Assembly: GCF_000974485.1 (NCBI RefSeq)
Contig: NZ_BBOM01000006.1
Location: 372,001 to 436,000 of the forward strand
Direction: 5' to 3'
From: Streptomyces sp. NBRC 109706
GTDB lineage: Bacteria; Actinomycetota; Actinomycetes; Streptomycetales; Streptomycetaceae
Length of the DNA: 64,000 bases
A program made the translations under genes and the position numbers. The notes beneath the pieces were generated by a model that had not been told where the DNA came from, made no database searches, and saw nothing but the letters and a program-made list of their open reading frames with translations. Below are positions 8,863 through 39,771 of the stretch, piece after piece; the first letter of the stretch is position 1, and every line of letters starts with the position of its first letter.

Positions 8863-8888
8863 ACCGCCTGTCGCGGCGCCGGGCACGG

Positions 8889-10079
8889 TCAGGGGGTGCG
8901 TTCCGCCAGCCGCTTCTCGATCAGGGCGACGGCCTTCTCGGTGCCGCCCTCGGAGCGCATCCGCGCGCTGGCGGATTCCAGCCGCTCGGCGACTCCCGGG
9001 TCGTCCAGCAGCCCCAGCACCGCGGCCCGCAGCGCTTCGGCGGTGACGTCGGCGGTGTCGAGACGCCGTCCGACGCCCAGCTCGACCAGCCGGTCGGCGA
9101 TGGTGAACTGGTCGTTGGCCTGGGGCACGGCGACCATCGGTACACCGTGGTAGATCCCCTCCTGGACGGATGCCGGGCCGCCGTGCGTGACAAAGGCGTC
9201 GGCCTCGGCCAGCAGCCGGAACTGCGGGCTCCAGGAACGGATTTCCACGTTGTCGGGCACATCGCCCGCCAGGAACTCCTCGGCCCGGCTGCCCGCCTGC
9301 AGGACGACGTTCCAGTCCGGCTGGTACCGGAAGGCGTCCAGACAGGCCCGGGCGAAGCCCTCGGGCAGCTCGACCCAGGTGCCGAGCGAGATGTACAGCA
9401 GCTTGCGCGTTCTGTCGGCGCGCTGCCAGTCGCCCTGGTGCGAACGGTCGCCGAAGCACGGTCCGACAAAGGTGTAGCGGTCCTTGTCGACCAGCTCGGC
9501 GAGGGGCTGCAGAACGCTGGAGATGAGCACGACGGACCGGTCGGGCTCGTTCATCAGCCCGATCGGATCGTAGGAGGCGCCGTTGTCCGAGAGCCACTTG
9601 TCGAAGCGGTCCAGATGCGCGGCGCCCCGCGGGTCCTGCCGGACGGCCTCGTGGCCGGCCCGCATCTGTTCCTCCTGCCCCTTGGACACGACAAAGGTCG
9701 GGGAGAGCTGCAGTGTGGGGATCCCCCAGCTGTCGGCGAGGATGCGCGCGGCGTATCCCGCGATGTCGTAGAGGAAGAGGTCGGGACGGTCGTCCTCGTA
9801 GATCTCGCGCAGCCGCTCCAACATGGCCATGCCGTCGTCGAGATAGACGTCCATCAGCTCGAAGGGGTCGCTGCCCTCCGGGTTCTCGGTGGTCTGGATC
9901 ACCGAGTCGTACGAGAAGAACTCGGCGCCCGTCGTGGCGACGACCTCGGCCACCGCGGAGCCGCTGAGATAGGTGACGCGGTGGCCGCGCGCCACGAGTT
10001 CCTTGACGACGGCGAGGCTGGGGTTGATGTGGCCGTGCGCCGGGATGACGGCCATGGCGATGTGTAAACGTGCGGGCAA
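8889..10079 (-). CDS. Macrolide-type UDP-dependent glycosyltransferase (GT1, OleD/MGT-like)
   Basis: Likely transfers a sugar from UDP-glucose or a similar donor to a small molecule; in this cluster the peptide is the obvious acceptor, or the enzyme gives self-protection by glycosylation. The 396-residue GT-B protein has the acceptor-domain motif HGHINPSLAVVKEL (residues about 15-28) and the donor signature THGGPASVQEGIYHGVP (about 300-316), followed by VPQANDQ. The TTG start at 10079 is supported by GGAGG seven bases upstream; an in-frame ATG eight codons later is possible. With the TTG start, codon 5 is TTA (bldA-dependent leucine). A strong hairpin separates it from the P450 gene. Confidence 0.88.
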   Translation of the reverse strand: MPARLHIAMAVIPAHGHINPSLAVVKELVARGHRVTYLSGSAVAEVVATTGAEFFSYDSVIQTTENPEGSDPFELMDVYLDDGMAMLERLREIYEDDRPDLFLYDIAGYAARILADSWGIPTLQLSPTFVVSKGQEEQMRAGHEAVRQDPRGAAHLDRFDKWLSDNGASYDPIGLMNEPDRSVVLISSVLQPLAELVDKDRYTFVGPCFGDRSHQGDWQRADRTRKLLYISLGTWVELPEGFARACLDAFRYQPDWNVVLQAGSRAEEFLAGDVPDNVEIRSWSPQFRLLAEADAFVTHGGPASVQEGIYHGVPMVAVPQANDQFTIADRLVELGVGRRLDTADVTAEALRAAVLGLLDDPGVAERLESASARMRSEGGTEKAVALIEKRLAERTP

Positions 10080-10148
10080 GGGAGGGCCTCCGGGATTCTG
10101 TTTCCGAACAGGGGCGGGCGCCGGTGCCCGCCATGGACACGGGGCACA

Positions 10149-10188
10149 GCCGGGGCCCGGACCTGGTGTTCCCGGTCCGGGCCCCGGC
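10149..10188 (-). terminator. Strong terminator after the P450 gene
   Basis: Perfect 15-bp stem (GCCGGGGCCCGGACC / GGTCCGGGCCCCGGC) with a 10-nt loop, immediately past the P450 stop codon. The glycosyltransferase gene probably has its own promoter in 10080-10148. Confidence 0.8.
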
Positions 10189-10194
10189 GGTGGG

Positions 10195-11421
10195 TCAGAG
10201 GACGACCGGCAGGTGGGCCACGCCGCGGACCAACAAGCTCGGCCGGTACTGCAGTTCGGACGGGTCGACGGCGAGGCGGAGCTTCGGGAAGCGCTTCAGC
10301 AGCGCGCCGAGCGCGATCACGCTCTCCAACCGGGCCAGCGGCGCGCCCATGCAGTAGTGGACGCCGTGGCCGAAGGTCAGATGGCCGCCCAGCGCCGAGC
10401 GGTTCACGTCGAACTCGTCCGGACGCTCGAAGTGGCTCGGGTCGTGGTTGGCCGCTCCGATGGCGGCGAGCACCGACTCCCGCGCGGGGATGGTGACTCC
10501 GCCGACCTCCACGGGCTCCGTGGTGTAGCGGAACGTGGCCAGGTGGAACGGCGCGTCGAAGCGAAGCACCTCTTCGATCACGTCGGGCAGCGTCGAGGGG
10601 TCGGCCCGCACTCGTTCCAGTTCGGCCGGCCGCTGGAGCAGGGCGATCACGGCGTTGCCGATCAGGCTGATCGTGGACTCGTGCCCGGCGCCGAGCAGCA
10701 GGAAGATCATGGACAGCAGCTCGGACTCGGAGAGCCTGCCCTCGTCCTCGGTGACCGTGAGCAGCTCGCTGATGATGTCCTCGGCGGGGTTCTCCCGCTT
10801 GTCGGCCACGATCTTGACGAGATAGTCGATCAGCGAGGTGGCCGCCGACTGGGCCTCCTCCGGGTCGGTGACATTGGTGACCGAGTCGAACCAGCCGTGG
10901 AAGGTCTCCTGGTCCTCCGGCGGGATGCCGAGCATCCCGCAGATGGTGGCGGTGGTCAGCGGAAGCGCCAACGCCTCGATGAGATCCACCTCCTGCCCCT
11001 CGGCCAGCTGGTCGAGAAGCTCGGTGACGATCCGCTCGACGCGCGGCTGCAGGGCCTTCGTCGGGCGGGCGGTGAACGCCTTGGTCACCAGCTTGCGCAG
11101 CCGGGTGTGCTCGGCGCCGTCGCTGTTGAGCATGTGCCGGGCCAACACCGTGCTCGGGTCGAGGGAGTCGGCGTCCGGCTCCGGCGGCGGGCCACCCGCG
11201 GCCAGGACGTCGGGAGCGTACCGCGGGTTCTTGTGCACGGTGGGGTCGGTCAGGACCTGCCGGACGTCGTCGTAACGGCTGACCACCCAGGTCTGGGGGC
11301 CGCCGGGGTACATCGTCATCCGGACCGGCCCCTGCTCGATCAGCTTGGCGAAGAGGGGGTACGGGTTGGCTATGAACTCCGCGTCCATGAGGGTGCTCGG
11401 CGCGGAACCTGACTCTGACAT
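10195..11421 (-). CDS. Cytochrome P450 (bacterial class I, CYP105/107-like)
   Basis: Soluble haem monooxygenase, expected to hydroxylate or cross-link the peptide or one of its amino acids. The 408 residues show the I-helix oxygen-binding motif AGHEST (about 243), the ExxR motif EEVLR (about 282) and the haem loop FGHGVHYCMG with ligand Cys near 357. The ATG overlaps the stop of the upstream membrane-protein gene by one base (TGATG), so the two are translationally coupled. No ferredoxin gene is adjacent, so redox partners must act in trans. Exact CYP subfamily not assignable by eye. Confidence 0.93.
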   Translation of the reverse strand: MSESGSAPSTLMDAEFIANPYPLFAKLIEQGPVRMTMYPGGPQTWVVSRYDDVRQVLTDPTVHKNPRYAPDVLAAGGPPPEPDADSLDPSTVLARHMLNSDGAEHTRLRKLVTKAFTARPTKALQPRVERIVTELLDQLAEGQEVDLIEALALPLTTATICGMLGIPPEDQETFHGWFDSVTNVTDPEEAQSAATSLIDYLVKIVADKRENPAEDIISELLTVTEDEGRLSESELLSMIFLLLGAGHESTISLIGNAVIALLQRPAELERVRADPSTLPDVIEEVLRFDAPFHLATFRYTTEPVEVGGVTIPARESVLAAIGAANHDPSHFERPDEFDVNRSALGGHLTFGHGVHYCMGAPLARLESVIALGALLKRFPKLRLAVDPSELQYRPSLLVRGVAHLPVVL

Positions 11422-12509
11422 CAGGAACTCTCCTTCATCGAAAGACCGCGGTGCCGGTCACAATGGGCACACGCACCGCGAGTGCGGTAGTGGTACATAA
11501 AGGCAGCCGCGCACAGGGTCGCGCCCCAGGCGGCAAAGCTCACATAGGTGACGTAGAAGCCGAGTGGCTGCATCTCGCCCAGGCGATCGGCGGACAGCTC
11601 GTGGATCCCGGTGACGTGCGCGGTCATGGCGACATTGCCCAACACCCCGTAGGGCGTCAGCGCGGCCGCCACCACCAGGGGCGGAACGATGGCGAGCAGC
11701 CGGGGAACGACGCGGCCGCCCACCAGCGGGATCCAGCGCGGGAAGATCTCGCCCCAGGGCATGACCAGGCCGAGGGTGAGCACGGAGCCGCCCATGGTGA
11801 GCAGCACGAGAACCCACAGGGCGGCGACGGTGTCGGGGGCGCTGAGTTCGGCCGCGCCCTCCTTGGTGACGCCGAACGGCACGTTCAGCGCCCAGAGCGC
11901 GTGCGGTAGGGCGAACCCGAGGGTGGGCACGATGACGGCCGCATATCCCGCGGCCTTCTCCCAGCGGCGCCGCTGCGCGCTGCCGCCGCCGAAACGACCG
12001 CAGTGACCGCAGGCGCCGTTCAGTCGCCTGCGGTAGGAGACCGCAGCCCCGACGAAGAGCGCCCCGCCCAGCACGGCGTACAGCTTGACCAGGAAGGACG
12101 GCCATTCGATGGCATAGAAGTGCGCGGTGAACACGCTGGCCAGATCGAGGGTGAGGGTGCCGGGCGCGACGGTGAGGAGGAGCCCGGCGAAGCCCCAGAG
12201 CATGGTGCCGGGGAGACCGGGGCGCACCGTGCCCGGCCTGATCCGCACCGTCGCCAGCGCGGCCCCGGCCGCCGCCACGCACAGGGCGGCGACTCCTCCG
12301 AGAAGCGCCGCCGGCACATCGACATCGCCGAACGGCCGGCCCCAGTCGCTGCCCAACACCCAGGAGAGGATGAGCACTCCATAGACGCAGGCCCAGCCGG
12401 CGGCCGCGGGCGCCGCCCGCTCCAACCACCAGGGCGCCGAGGGAGAAGCCGAGGAAGAACGAGTCGGCTGCGGAGGGTCGGTGGCGGTGACGTCCGGGGT
12501 TAAGCGCAT
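11421..12509 (-). CDS. Polytopic membrane protein with two CxxC motifs (paralogue 1)
   Basis: Unrecognised 362-residue protein with about eight membrane helices. Two cysteine pairs lie in loops: GACGHCGR (about residue 166) and, after the last helix, YHYRTRGACAHCDR (about 340-353). It shares architecture and motifs (LGFAxPHxLWALxVPFG, PPLxxAAALTPYG, YHYRTRG) with the gene at 14572-15606. It starts at an ATG with GAGGACGG upstream and is coupled to the P450. Possible roles (export, immunity, redox or metal handling) are guesses from context. Confidence 0.75.
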   Translation of the reverse strand: MRLTPDVTATDPPQPTRSSSASPSAPWWLERAAPAAAGWACVYGVLILSWVLGSDWGRPFGDVDVPAALLGGVAALCVAAAGAALATVRIRPGTVRPGLPGTMLWGFAGLLLTVAPGTLTLDLASVFTAHFYAIEWPSFLVKLYAVLGGALFVGAAVSYRRRLNGACGHCGRFGGGSAQRRRWEKAAGYAAVIVPTLGFALPHALWALNVPFGVTKEGAAELSAPDTVAALWVLVLLTMGGSVLTLGLVMPWGEIFPRWIPLVGGRVVPRLLAIVPPLVVAAALTPYGVLGNVAMTAHVTGIHELSADRLGEMQPLGFYVTYVSFAAWGATLCAAAFMYHYRTRGACAHCDRHRGLSMKESS

Positions 12510-12609
12510 GTTCCGTCCTCGGTAGAAAAGGATTCTGCTGCGGGTGATCCCTCTCCCACCCTGCCAGCGGCCCTGTTCCTGGGCATCCGGCCAGGTGATG
12601 AACCGTCAG

Positions 12610-12625
12610 TCCCCCACGAGGGGGA
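12610..12625 (-). terminator. Short hairpin after the ABC permease gene
   Basis: Six-bp stem TCCCCC / GGGGGA with a 4-nt loop, 16 bases past the permease stop. The 131-bp gap up to the next gene holds no other feature I can see. Confidence 0.35.
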
Positions 12626-12640
12626 GGCGATGGGGAGAAA

Positions 12641-13426
12641 TCAACCGACGGCCTTGCGATAGGCCCGCAGGGCGAGCGGAATCACGATGGCCAGCAGGAT
12701 CAGCATCGATCCGAAGGCGACGGGAACGGGGTGTTGCGCGGGAAAGGAATCACTGGGATACGCGCCGGGATTTCCCCACATCTCTCTGCAGGAACCTGCC
12801 ACGGCGCTCACCGGATTCCACTCGGCTATGGTACGCAGCCAGCTCGGCAGCCCGGTGAGCGGAATGAAGGCCGACGAGAGGAAGGCCAGCGGGAACACCA
12901 GGACGAAACCAACGGAGTTGACCGCCTCGACGCTGCGGAGCGCGAGTCCGATCCAGCAGCCTATCCAGGACATCGTGAGGCCCTGGAGAAGCAGCAGGGC
13001 GAATCCGGTCAGACCGTTGAGAATTCCCTCGTTCATGCGCCAGCCGATGAGATAGCCGACGCATCCCATGACCACACAGGTGATGGCGGCCAGCGCCATG
13101 TCCGAAACCGTGCGGCCGATCAGCACCGAAACCCGGGACATGGGCAGTGACCTGAATCGGTCGACGAGGCCGTTGTTCAGGTCGGAGGTGACGCCGAGGG
13201 CCGTCGTCTGGATTCCGGAGAGCATCATCTGCACGAAGATGCCCGCCATGATGAATTCCCGGTAGTTTCCGTCCGGCACCTGCATGGCGCTGCCGAACAG
13301 ATAGCCGAAGAGCAGAACGTATGCCACCGGCATGATGGTGACGCTCAGCAGTTAGGTGGGGACTCGGCGGATGTGCCGCATCTGGCGGCCGATCAGTGCG
13401 CCGGAGTCGTTCAGCACGCCGATCAT
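12641..13426 (-). pseudogene. ABC-2 type (DrrB-like) permease interrupted by an in-frame TAA
   Basis: Membrane half of a drug exporter paired with the ATPase upstream; six helices are recognisable (e.g. MPVAYVLLFGYLFG, LLIGR/LALRS segments, final LILLAIVIPLAL). The natural start is the ATG at 13426, which overlaps the ATPase stop (ATGA). It reads 24 family-typical codons (MIGVLNDSGALIGRQMRHIR...) and then meets TAA at 13354-13352, after which the same frame continues with LLSVTIMPVAY. Relatives usually have Gln at this point (CAA to TAA is a single change). Re-initiation at the ATG at 13333 would give 230 residues lacking the cytoplasmic N-terminus. Either a nonsense mutation or a consensus error. 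Confidence 0.75.
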
Positions 13427-14424
13427 ACGGCTGTCCTCTCCTGGACGGGTTCGGTGGTGGTCGGATCCGTGGCCGCTTCGCTCCGGTCGGACCTGCCGGT
13501 GAGCGAGAGGAAGACGTCGTCGAGGGACGGCCTGCGCACGGAGAAGTCCTGGACCTCGACCCCCGCGGCCTCCAGGGCGGCGGCGGCCGCCGCGATGTCC
13601 CGCACCCCGTCGGTGAGCGGAATGGTGACCCGCCCCTCGTTCTCCTCCACGACGACGCGGTCCTCCGGCACGACCTTGGCCAGCGTCTCGGCGGCGAGCC
13701 CCAGCTGGGCCGGGTCCACCGTGGACACCTCAAGGCGTTCGCCGCCGACGGTGCGTTTCAACTCGGCCGGTGCTCCCTCGGCGATGACGCGTCCGGCCTC
13801 GATGACGGCGATACGGTCGGCCAACTGGTCGGCCTCTTCGAGGTACTGGGTGGTCAGCAGCACGGTGACGCCGCGCTCCACCTGTGCCCTGACCATGCCC
13901 CACAGGGCGATCCTGCTGGCCGGGTCGAGTCCGGTGGTGGGTTCGTCGAGAAAGATGACCTGCGGCTCGGAGAGCAGGCTCGCGGCGAGGTCGAGCCTGC
14001 GGCGCATGCCTCCCGAGTAGGTGTGGCTGGGCCGGTCCCCCGCCTCGGTCAGGTCGAACCGATCGAGGAGTTCGGCCGCCTTCGCCTTGGCGCCCTTGCG
14101 GCCGAGTCGGTGGAGCCGGCCGATCAGCGTCAGGTTCTCGCGCCCGGTGAGCAGTTCGTCGACGGCGGCGTACTGGCCGGTGAGCCCGATCCTGCGGCGC
14201 ACCTCGGCGGGCTGCTCGGCCACGTCGAATCCGGCGACCCTGGCCCTGCCCCCGTCGGCCGCGAGCAGCGTGGTGAGCACCCGGACGGCCGTGGTCTTGC
14301 CCGCGCCGTTGGGGCCCAGCACGCCCAGAACCGTTCCGGCGGGCACCGAGAGATCGATCCCGCGCAGGGCTTCGTGTCCGCGATATCGCTTGCGCAGCCC
14401 CTCCGCTTCTATGGCAACGTCCAC
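13423..14424 (-). CDS. DrrA-family ABC transporter ATP-binding protein
   Basis: ATPase subunit of a drug-resistance type exporter, likely exporting the peptide product. The 333-residue protein has Walker A GPNGAGKTT (about residues 36-44), signature YSGGMRRRLDLA (about 134), Walker B VIFLDEP (about 158), the H-loop region replaced by TTQYLEEAD as usual in DrrA relatives, and the DrrA-type C-terminal domain ending near FSVRRPSLDDVFLSLTG. I chose the GTG at 14424, which begins VDVAIEAEGL and has GTGAGG upstream; the frame is open 16 codons further but through a repeat. Its stop codon overlaps the permease start. Confidence 0.9.
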   Translation of the reverse strand: MDVAIEAEGLRKRYRGHEALRGIDLSVPAGTVLGVLGPNGAGKTTAVRVLTTLLAADGGRARVAGFDVAEQPAEVRRRIGLTGQYAAVDELLTGRENLTLIGRLHRLGRKGAKAKAAELLDRFDLTEAGDRPSHTYSGGMRRRLDLAASLLSEPQVIFLDEPTTGLDPASRIALWGMVRAQVERGVTVLLTTQYLEEADQLADRIAVIEAGRVIAEGAPAELKRTVGGERLEVSTVDPAQLGLAAETLAKVVPEDRVVVEENEGRVTIPLTDGVRDIAAAAAALEAAGVEVQDFSVRRPSLDDVFLSLTGRSDRSEAATDPTTTEPVQERTAV

Positions 14425-14440
14425 CAACAACCTCACTCGA

Positions 14441-14473
14441 TCGGGGACAAATCGGGGACAAATCCAGGACAAG
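14441..14473 (-). promoter_or_regulatory. Three 11-bp direct repeats upstream of the ABC transporter
   Basis: On the plus strand TCGGGGACAAA occurs twice in tandem (14441-14451, 14452-14462), followed by TCCAGGACAAG (14463-14473). The exact 11-bp period places the repeats on one face of the helix, as in binding sites of SARP-type regulators. The sites start 17 bases upstream of the proposed ATPase start, so they could also act as an operator or leader element. Confidence 0.45.
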
Positions 14474-14484
14474 GGGGGTGGGAA

Positions 14485-14501
14485 ACCGGAAGGCTTCCGG
14501 T
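14485..14501 (-). terminator. Hairpin after the second CxxC membrane-protein gene
   Basis: Seven-bp perfect stem ACCGGAA / TTCCGGT with a 3-nt loop and further partial pairing outside. It lies between the end of the NRPS-membrane protein unit and the ABC transporter. A separate 14-bp palindrome (GGCAGGTACCTGCC, 14557-14570) abuts the stop codon of the upstream gene. Confidence 0.45.
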
Positions 14502-14571
14502 CCCGCTCCCAGACAAACAGTTCACGCTTCAGAATTGACGTTCGGACACCCGTACTGGCAGGTACCTGCCG

Positions 14572-15606
14572 TTAACCGGAGCGCCCGCAGCTGCGGCAGG
14601 TACCGCGCGTTCGGTAGTGGTACGCGATGGCGGCGGCGCCGAGCGACACGCCCCAGGCGAAGAAGGTCGCGTAGGTCAGCTGGTTGCCGAAGTGCTCGAT
14701 ACCCTCCAGCTTTCCCTCGGTCGGCCGGACCAGGCCGAGGGCGTAACCGACCGTAGCCACCAGTCCCCACAGCCCGTACGGCGTCAACGCGGCCGCGGCC
14801 AGCAGGGGCGGGCCCATCACCAGCGCCTTCGGCAGCTTCTTGCCGCCGATGAACGGCACGGCGGCGGGGACCCGTTCGCCCCAGGGCCGTACCAGGGCGA
14901 GGGTTGCGACACCGGCGGCCGAGGCCACCCCGCCGAGCGCGGCCACCGCGACGGCGAGACCCGGCTCGCTCAGCTGGTCGGCGCTCTCCTGCGGGATGCC
15001 GAAGGGCACGCCGAGCGCCCAGAGCCAGTGCGGCACGGCGAAGCCGAGCAGGGGCAGCGCGGCCGCCGCGTACCCGATCCAGTTGACCCGCGGCCGGGGA
15101 CCGTTGCGCTCGGCGCCGCGCCCGCAGCGCGCGCAGGCGCCCCGGACGCGGCGTTGGTGGTTGAGGACCGAGCGTCCGAACACCACACCGCCGGCGACCA
15201 GGAACACCCGGTGCAGGAAGTCCGCCCACTCGATGTCGTCGAGATCCAGCGTGACGACCCCGGCCAGGTCGAGGATGAGCGTGCCGGGGCCGGCGGCGAG
15301 CAGCAACGCGCACGCCCCCCAGCCGACCGCCGACCGCACCCCGGCGGGGAGCAACCGCTCCTGCGGCTGGACCGAGGCGAACGCCGAAGTCGCCGCGACG
15401 GCACTGGCGGTGGCGACGGCGAGGTCGGTGGGGACACCGCCAGGGCCGGCGCTGCGCGGGCGGTCCGCCTTCCCCACCGTGGCCCAGTGCAGTCGCAGGG
15501 CGGTGTTGCCGAGTGCCCAGGCGCAGGCCGCGTACCCGGCCCAGGAACGGGGTACCGTCCGGGACTTGACCCCCCGCTCCATCAGTTCCCGCGTGTTCTC
15601 GGGCAT
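14572..15606 (-). CDS. Polytopic membrane protein with two CxxC motifs (paralogue 2)
   Basis: Paralogue of the gene at 11421-12509: 344 residues, about eight membrane helices, GACARCGR near residue 155 and YHYRTRGTCRSCGR at the C-terminus. The start ATG at 15606 has GAGG six bases upstream; longer in-frame starts would overlap the NRPS end. It directly follows the large NRPS gene (127-bp gap) and is probably cotranscribed. Function not recognised; the presence of two diverged copies in one cluster suggests a heteromeric complex or two related steps. Confidence 0.75.
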   Translation of the reverse strand: MPENTRELMERGVKSRTVPRSWAGYAACAWALGNTALRLHWATVGKADRPRSAGPGGVPTDLAVATASAVAATSAFASVQPQERLLPAGVRSAVGWGACALLLAAGPGTLILDLAGVVTLDLDDIEWADFLHRVFLVAGGVVFGRSVLNHQRRVRGACARCGRGAERNGPRPRVNWIGYAAAALPLLGFAVPHWLWALGVPFGIPQESADQLSEPGLAVAVAALGGVASAAGVATLALVRPWGERVPAAVPFIGGKKLPKALVMGPPLLAAAALTPYGLWGLVATVGYALGLVRPTEGKLEGIEHFGNQLTYATFFAWGVSLGAAAIAYHYRTRGTCRSCGRSG

Positions 15607-15733
15607 CTTCCGCCTCTTCTCTTCGGCACTCTTCGGCACTCTGCGGTCTCGTCGGGTCACCAGGCGTGGTTCGGGTGGATCGGGTGGATCGGGTGTGGTC
15701 AGGTCCCGGCGGCCGGTCCGACCGCCGGGCCCT

Positions 15734-38383
<22,650 letters not shown>

Positions 38384-38858
38384 GGTGATAGTCCTCAATC
38401 GCATCGGGAGATCTGGCGCAAGAAACGGAACGCAACACGGTAAGCGGCTCGAACACGTGATACGGCGCACACAGGGTGAGGGGGACTACGCGGGTAACGG
38501 CAAGTGGGCCTGGTCCATCCAACAGGGCCGTGCGAAGGGGGAACAAGCGGCTTTGCAGCAAGCTGTCAGCCTCGAAGCGGAACCCGCACCGGGATGGAGA
38601 AACGGCATGGGTCCCGCCTTTCGGGGAACCCGTGAGAGCCCCTAGCCCATGGCCTCGACCAGGCATTTCGGGCGCATTTCAGTCCAGTTTGTCTCGATGT
38701 ATTCGAGGGCATGCCTTGCGGCTCTCGATCCCGAATACCGAAGTCCAGCCGGCCGTGATCTCGACTAATGCGGGCCAGGTCAAGCAGCGCTGCTCATCGT
38801 CGAAGTCAGCGCGCGTAGCTGTGGGCCGCCCGACCGTGCGGGCGACATCGGCTCGATG

Positions 38859-39542
38859 TCACAGGCAACACACCATGCGGCGGTCGCCCCAGCGGGCTGC
38901 CGCCCCACCTTCCGGCATCCGGAGCACGCCGTCGAGCAACGCTCCGTCGCCGTCCAGCCCATACGCCACCAGGCCGGGCTCCTCCGCGTACACTCGCATC
39001 CCCGTATCGAGCAGTCGCCGCACATCGGCCTTCGGGTCGCTGAGCGTGTCCACGGTGCGGTTGCTCACCGCGGCACCGCGCAGCGGGAGTCCGTTCCGCC
39101 CAGCTGCCGGTGCAACTCGCTGGCCAAGTACAGCGCGTCGACGAACTGCTCCTCCACGGCGCCCCGTCAGGCCCGCCCCACGATCGCCAGGACTTGTGCG
39201 TCCTGCTGGCCGCCCGTCTCTCCGTCCGCGGCATGCGACATGCCGGATCAGCCCGACCATAAGCGTCTTGCCGGCCGCCGGGACGTGCGCCGCACAGGCC
39301 GACGGCCCGCGCAGCACGACCTCCCACCCACCGTTGTCCCCCGCGTCGAGCACGCCGGCGAGTTCGCCCGACCGGTCCGGGAGCACGGCGTTCACCGCGT
39401 CCTGGATCAGGAACAGCGCCACCGGGTGACCAGCCCCGATCACCAGAGGTGACCGGGTGGGGGCCCTCAGGACGAGGACGAGGCGAACCGCTGGTCTCGG
39501 TGGTGAGGAGCGCCCGCCGGCGCTTTCGCTGACTAGGGTCAT
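38859..39542 (-). pseudogene. Degenerate frame with DsrE-like fragments
   Basis: An open frame of 227 codons whose ends look protein-like (LVLVLRAPT..., GHPVALFLIQDAVNAVL near the start; LLDTGMRVYAEEPGLVAYGL near the end), resembling DsrE/DsrF-type small proteins, while the middle is Arg/Gly-rich and reads as out-of-frame sequence. A different frame across the middle gives VEEQFVDALYLASELHRQLG. Most likely a decayed gene or two fused fragments. Identity is tentative. Confidence 0.3.
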
Positions 39543-39562
39543 GGAACGTGCTCCCGCATGTC

Positions 39563-39771
39563 TTACGAGGCCCGGGACCGGTGTCGGGGGCCGTGGAACT
39601 GACCGATGGCAGCGGCGAACTGCTCCGCCTTCTCGATCACCAGCAAGTGACCGTGTTCCTCAGACGTGAAACCTCGAATTCGGCCGCGCCCTCCCGCACG
39701 GCGTGGAATCCGTCGCCCACGGCATACCTGCCGGCCACGTGAGCGGTCGCGATGGTCACTCGATCGTCCCG
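39563..39771 (-). pseudogene. C-terminal remnant of an alpha/beta hydrolase, frameshifted
   Basis: One frame reads VTIATAHVAGRYAVGDGFHA then EGAAEFEV; a second frame, joined by an apparent one-base deletion near 39670, continues FTSEEHGHLLVIEKAEQFAA then AIGQF. Together they match the C-terminal acid/His segment of alpha/beta hydrolases (GHLLxxEKxExFAAAI). The upstream part is unrecognisable. Confidence 0.4.

Noticed and set aside
14557..14570. 14-bp palindrome GGCAGGTACCTGCC as an operator
   Set aside because: It abuts the stop of the second CxxC membrane-protein gene and lies far from any start; a related GGCAGGTACC occurs just inside that gene, so chance or duplication is likely.
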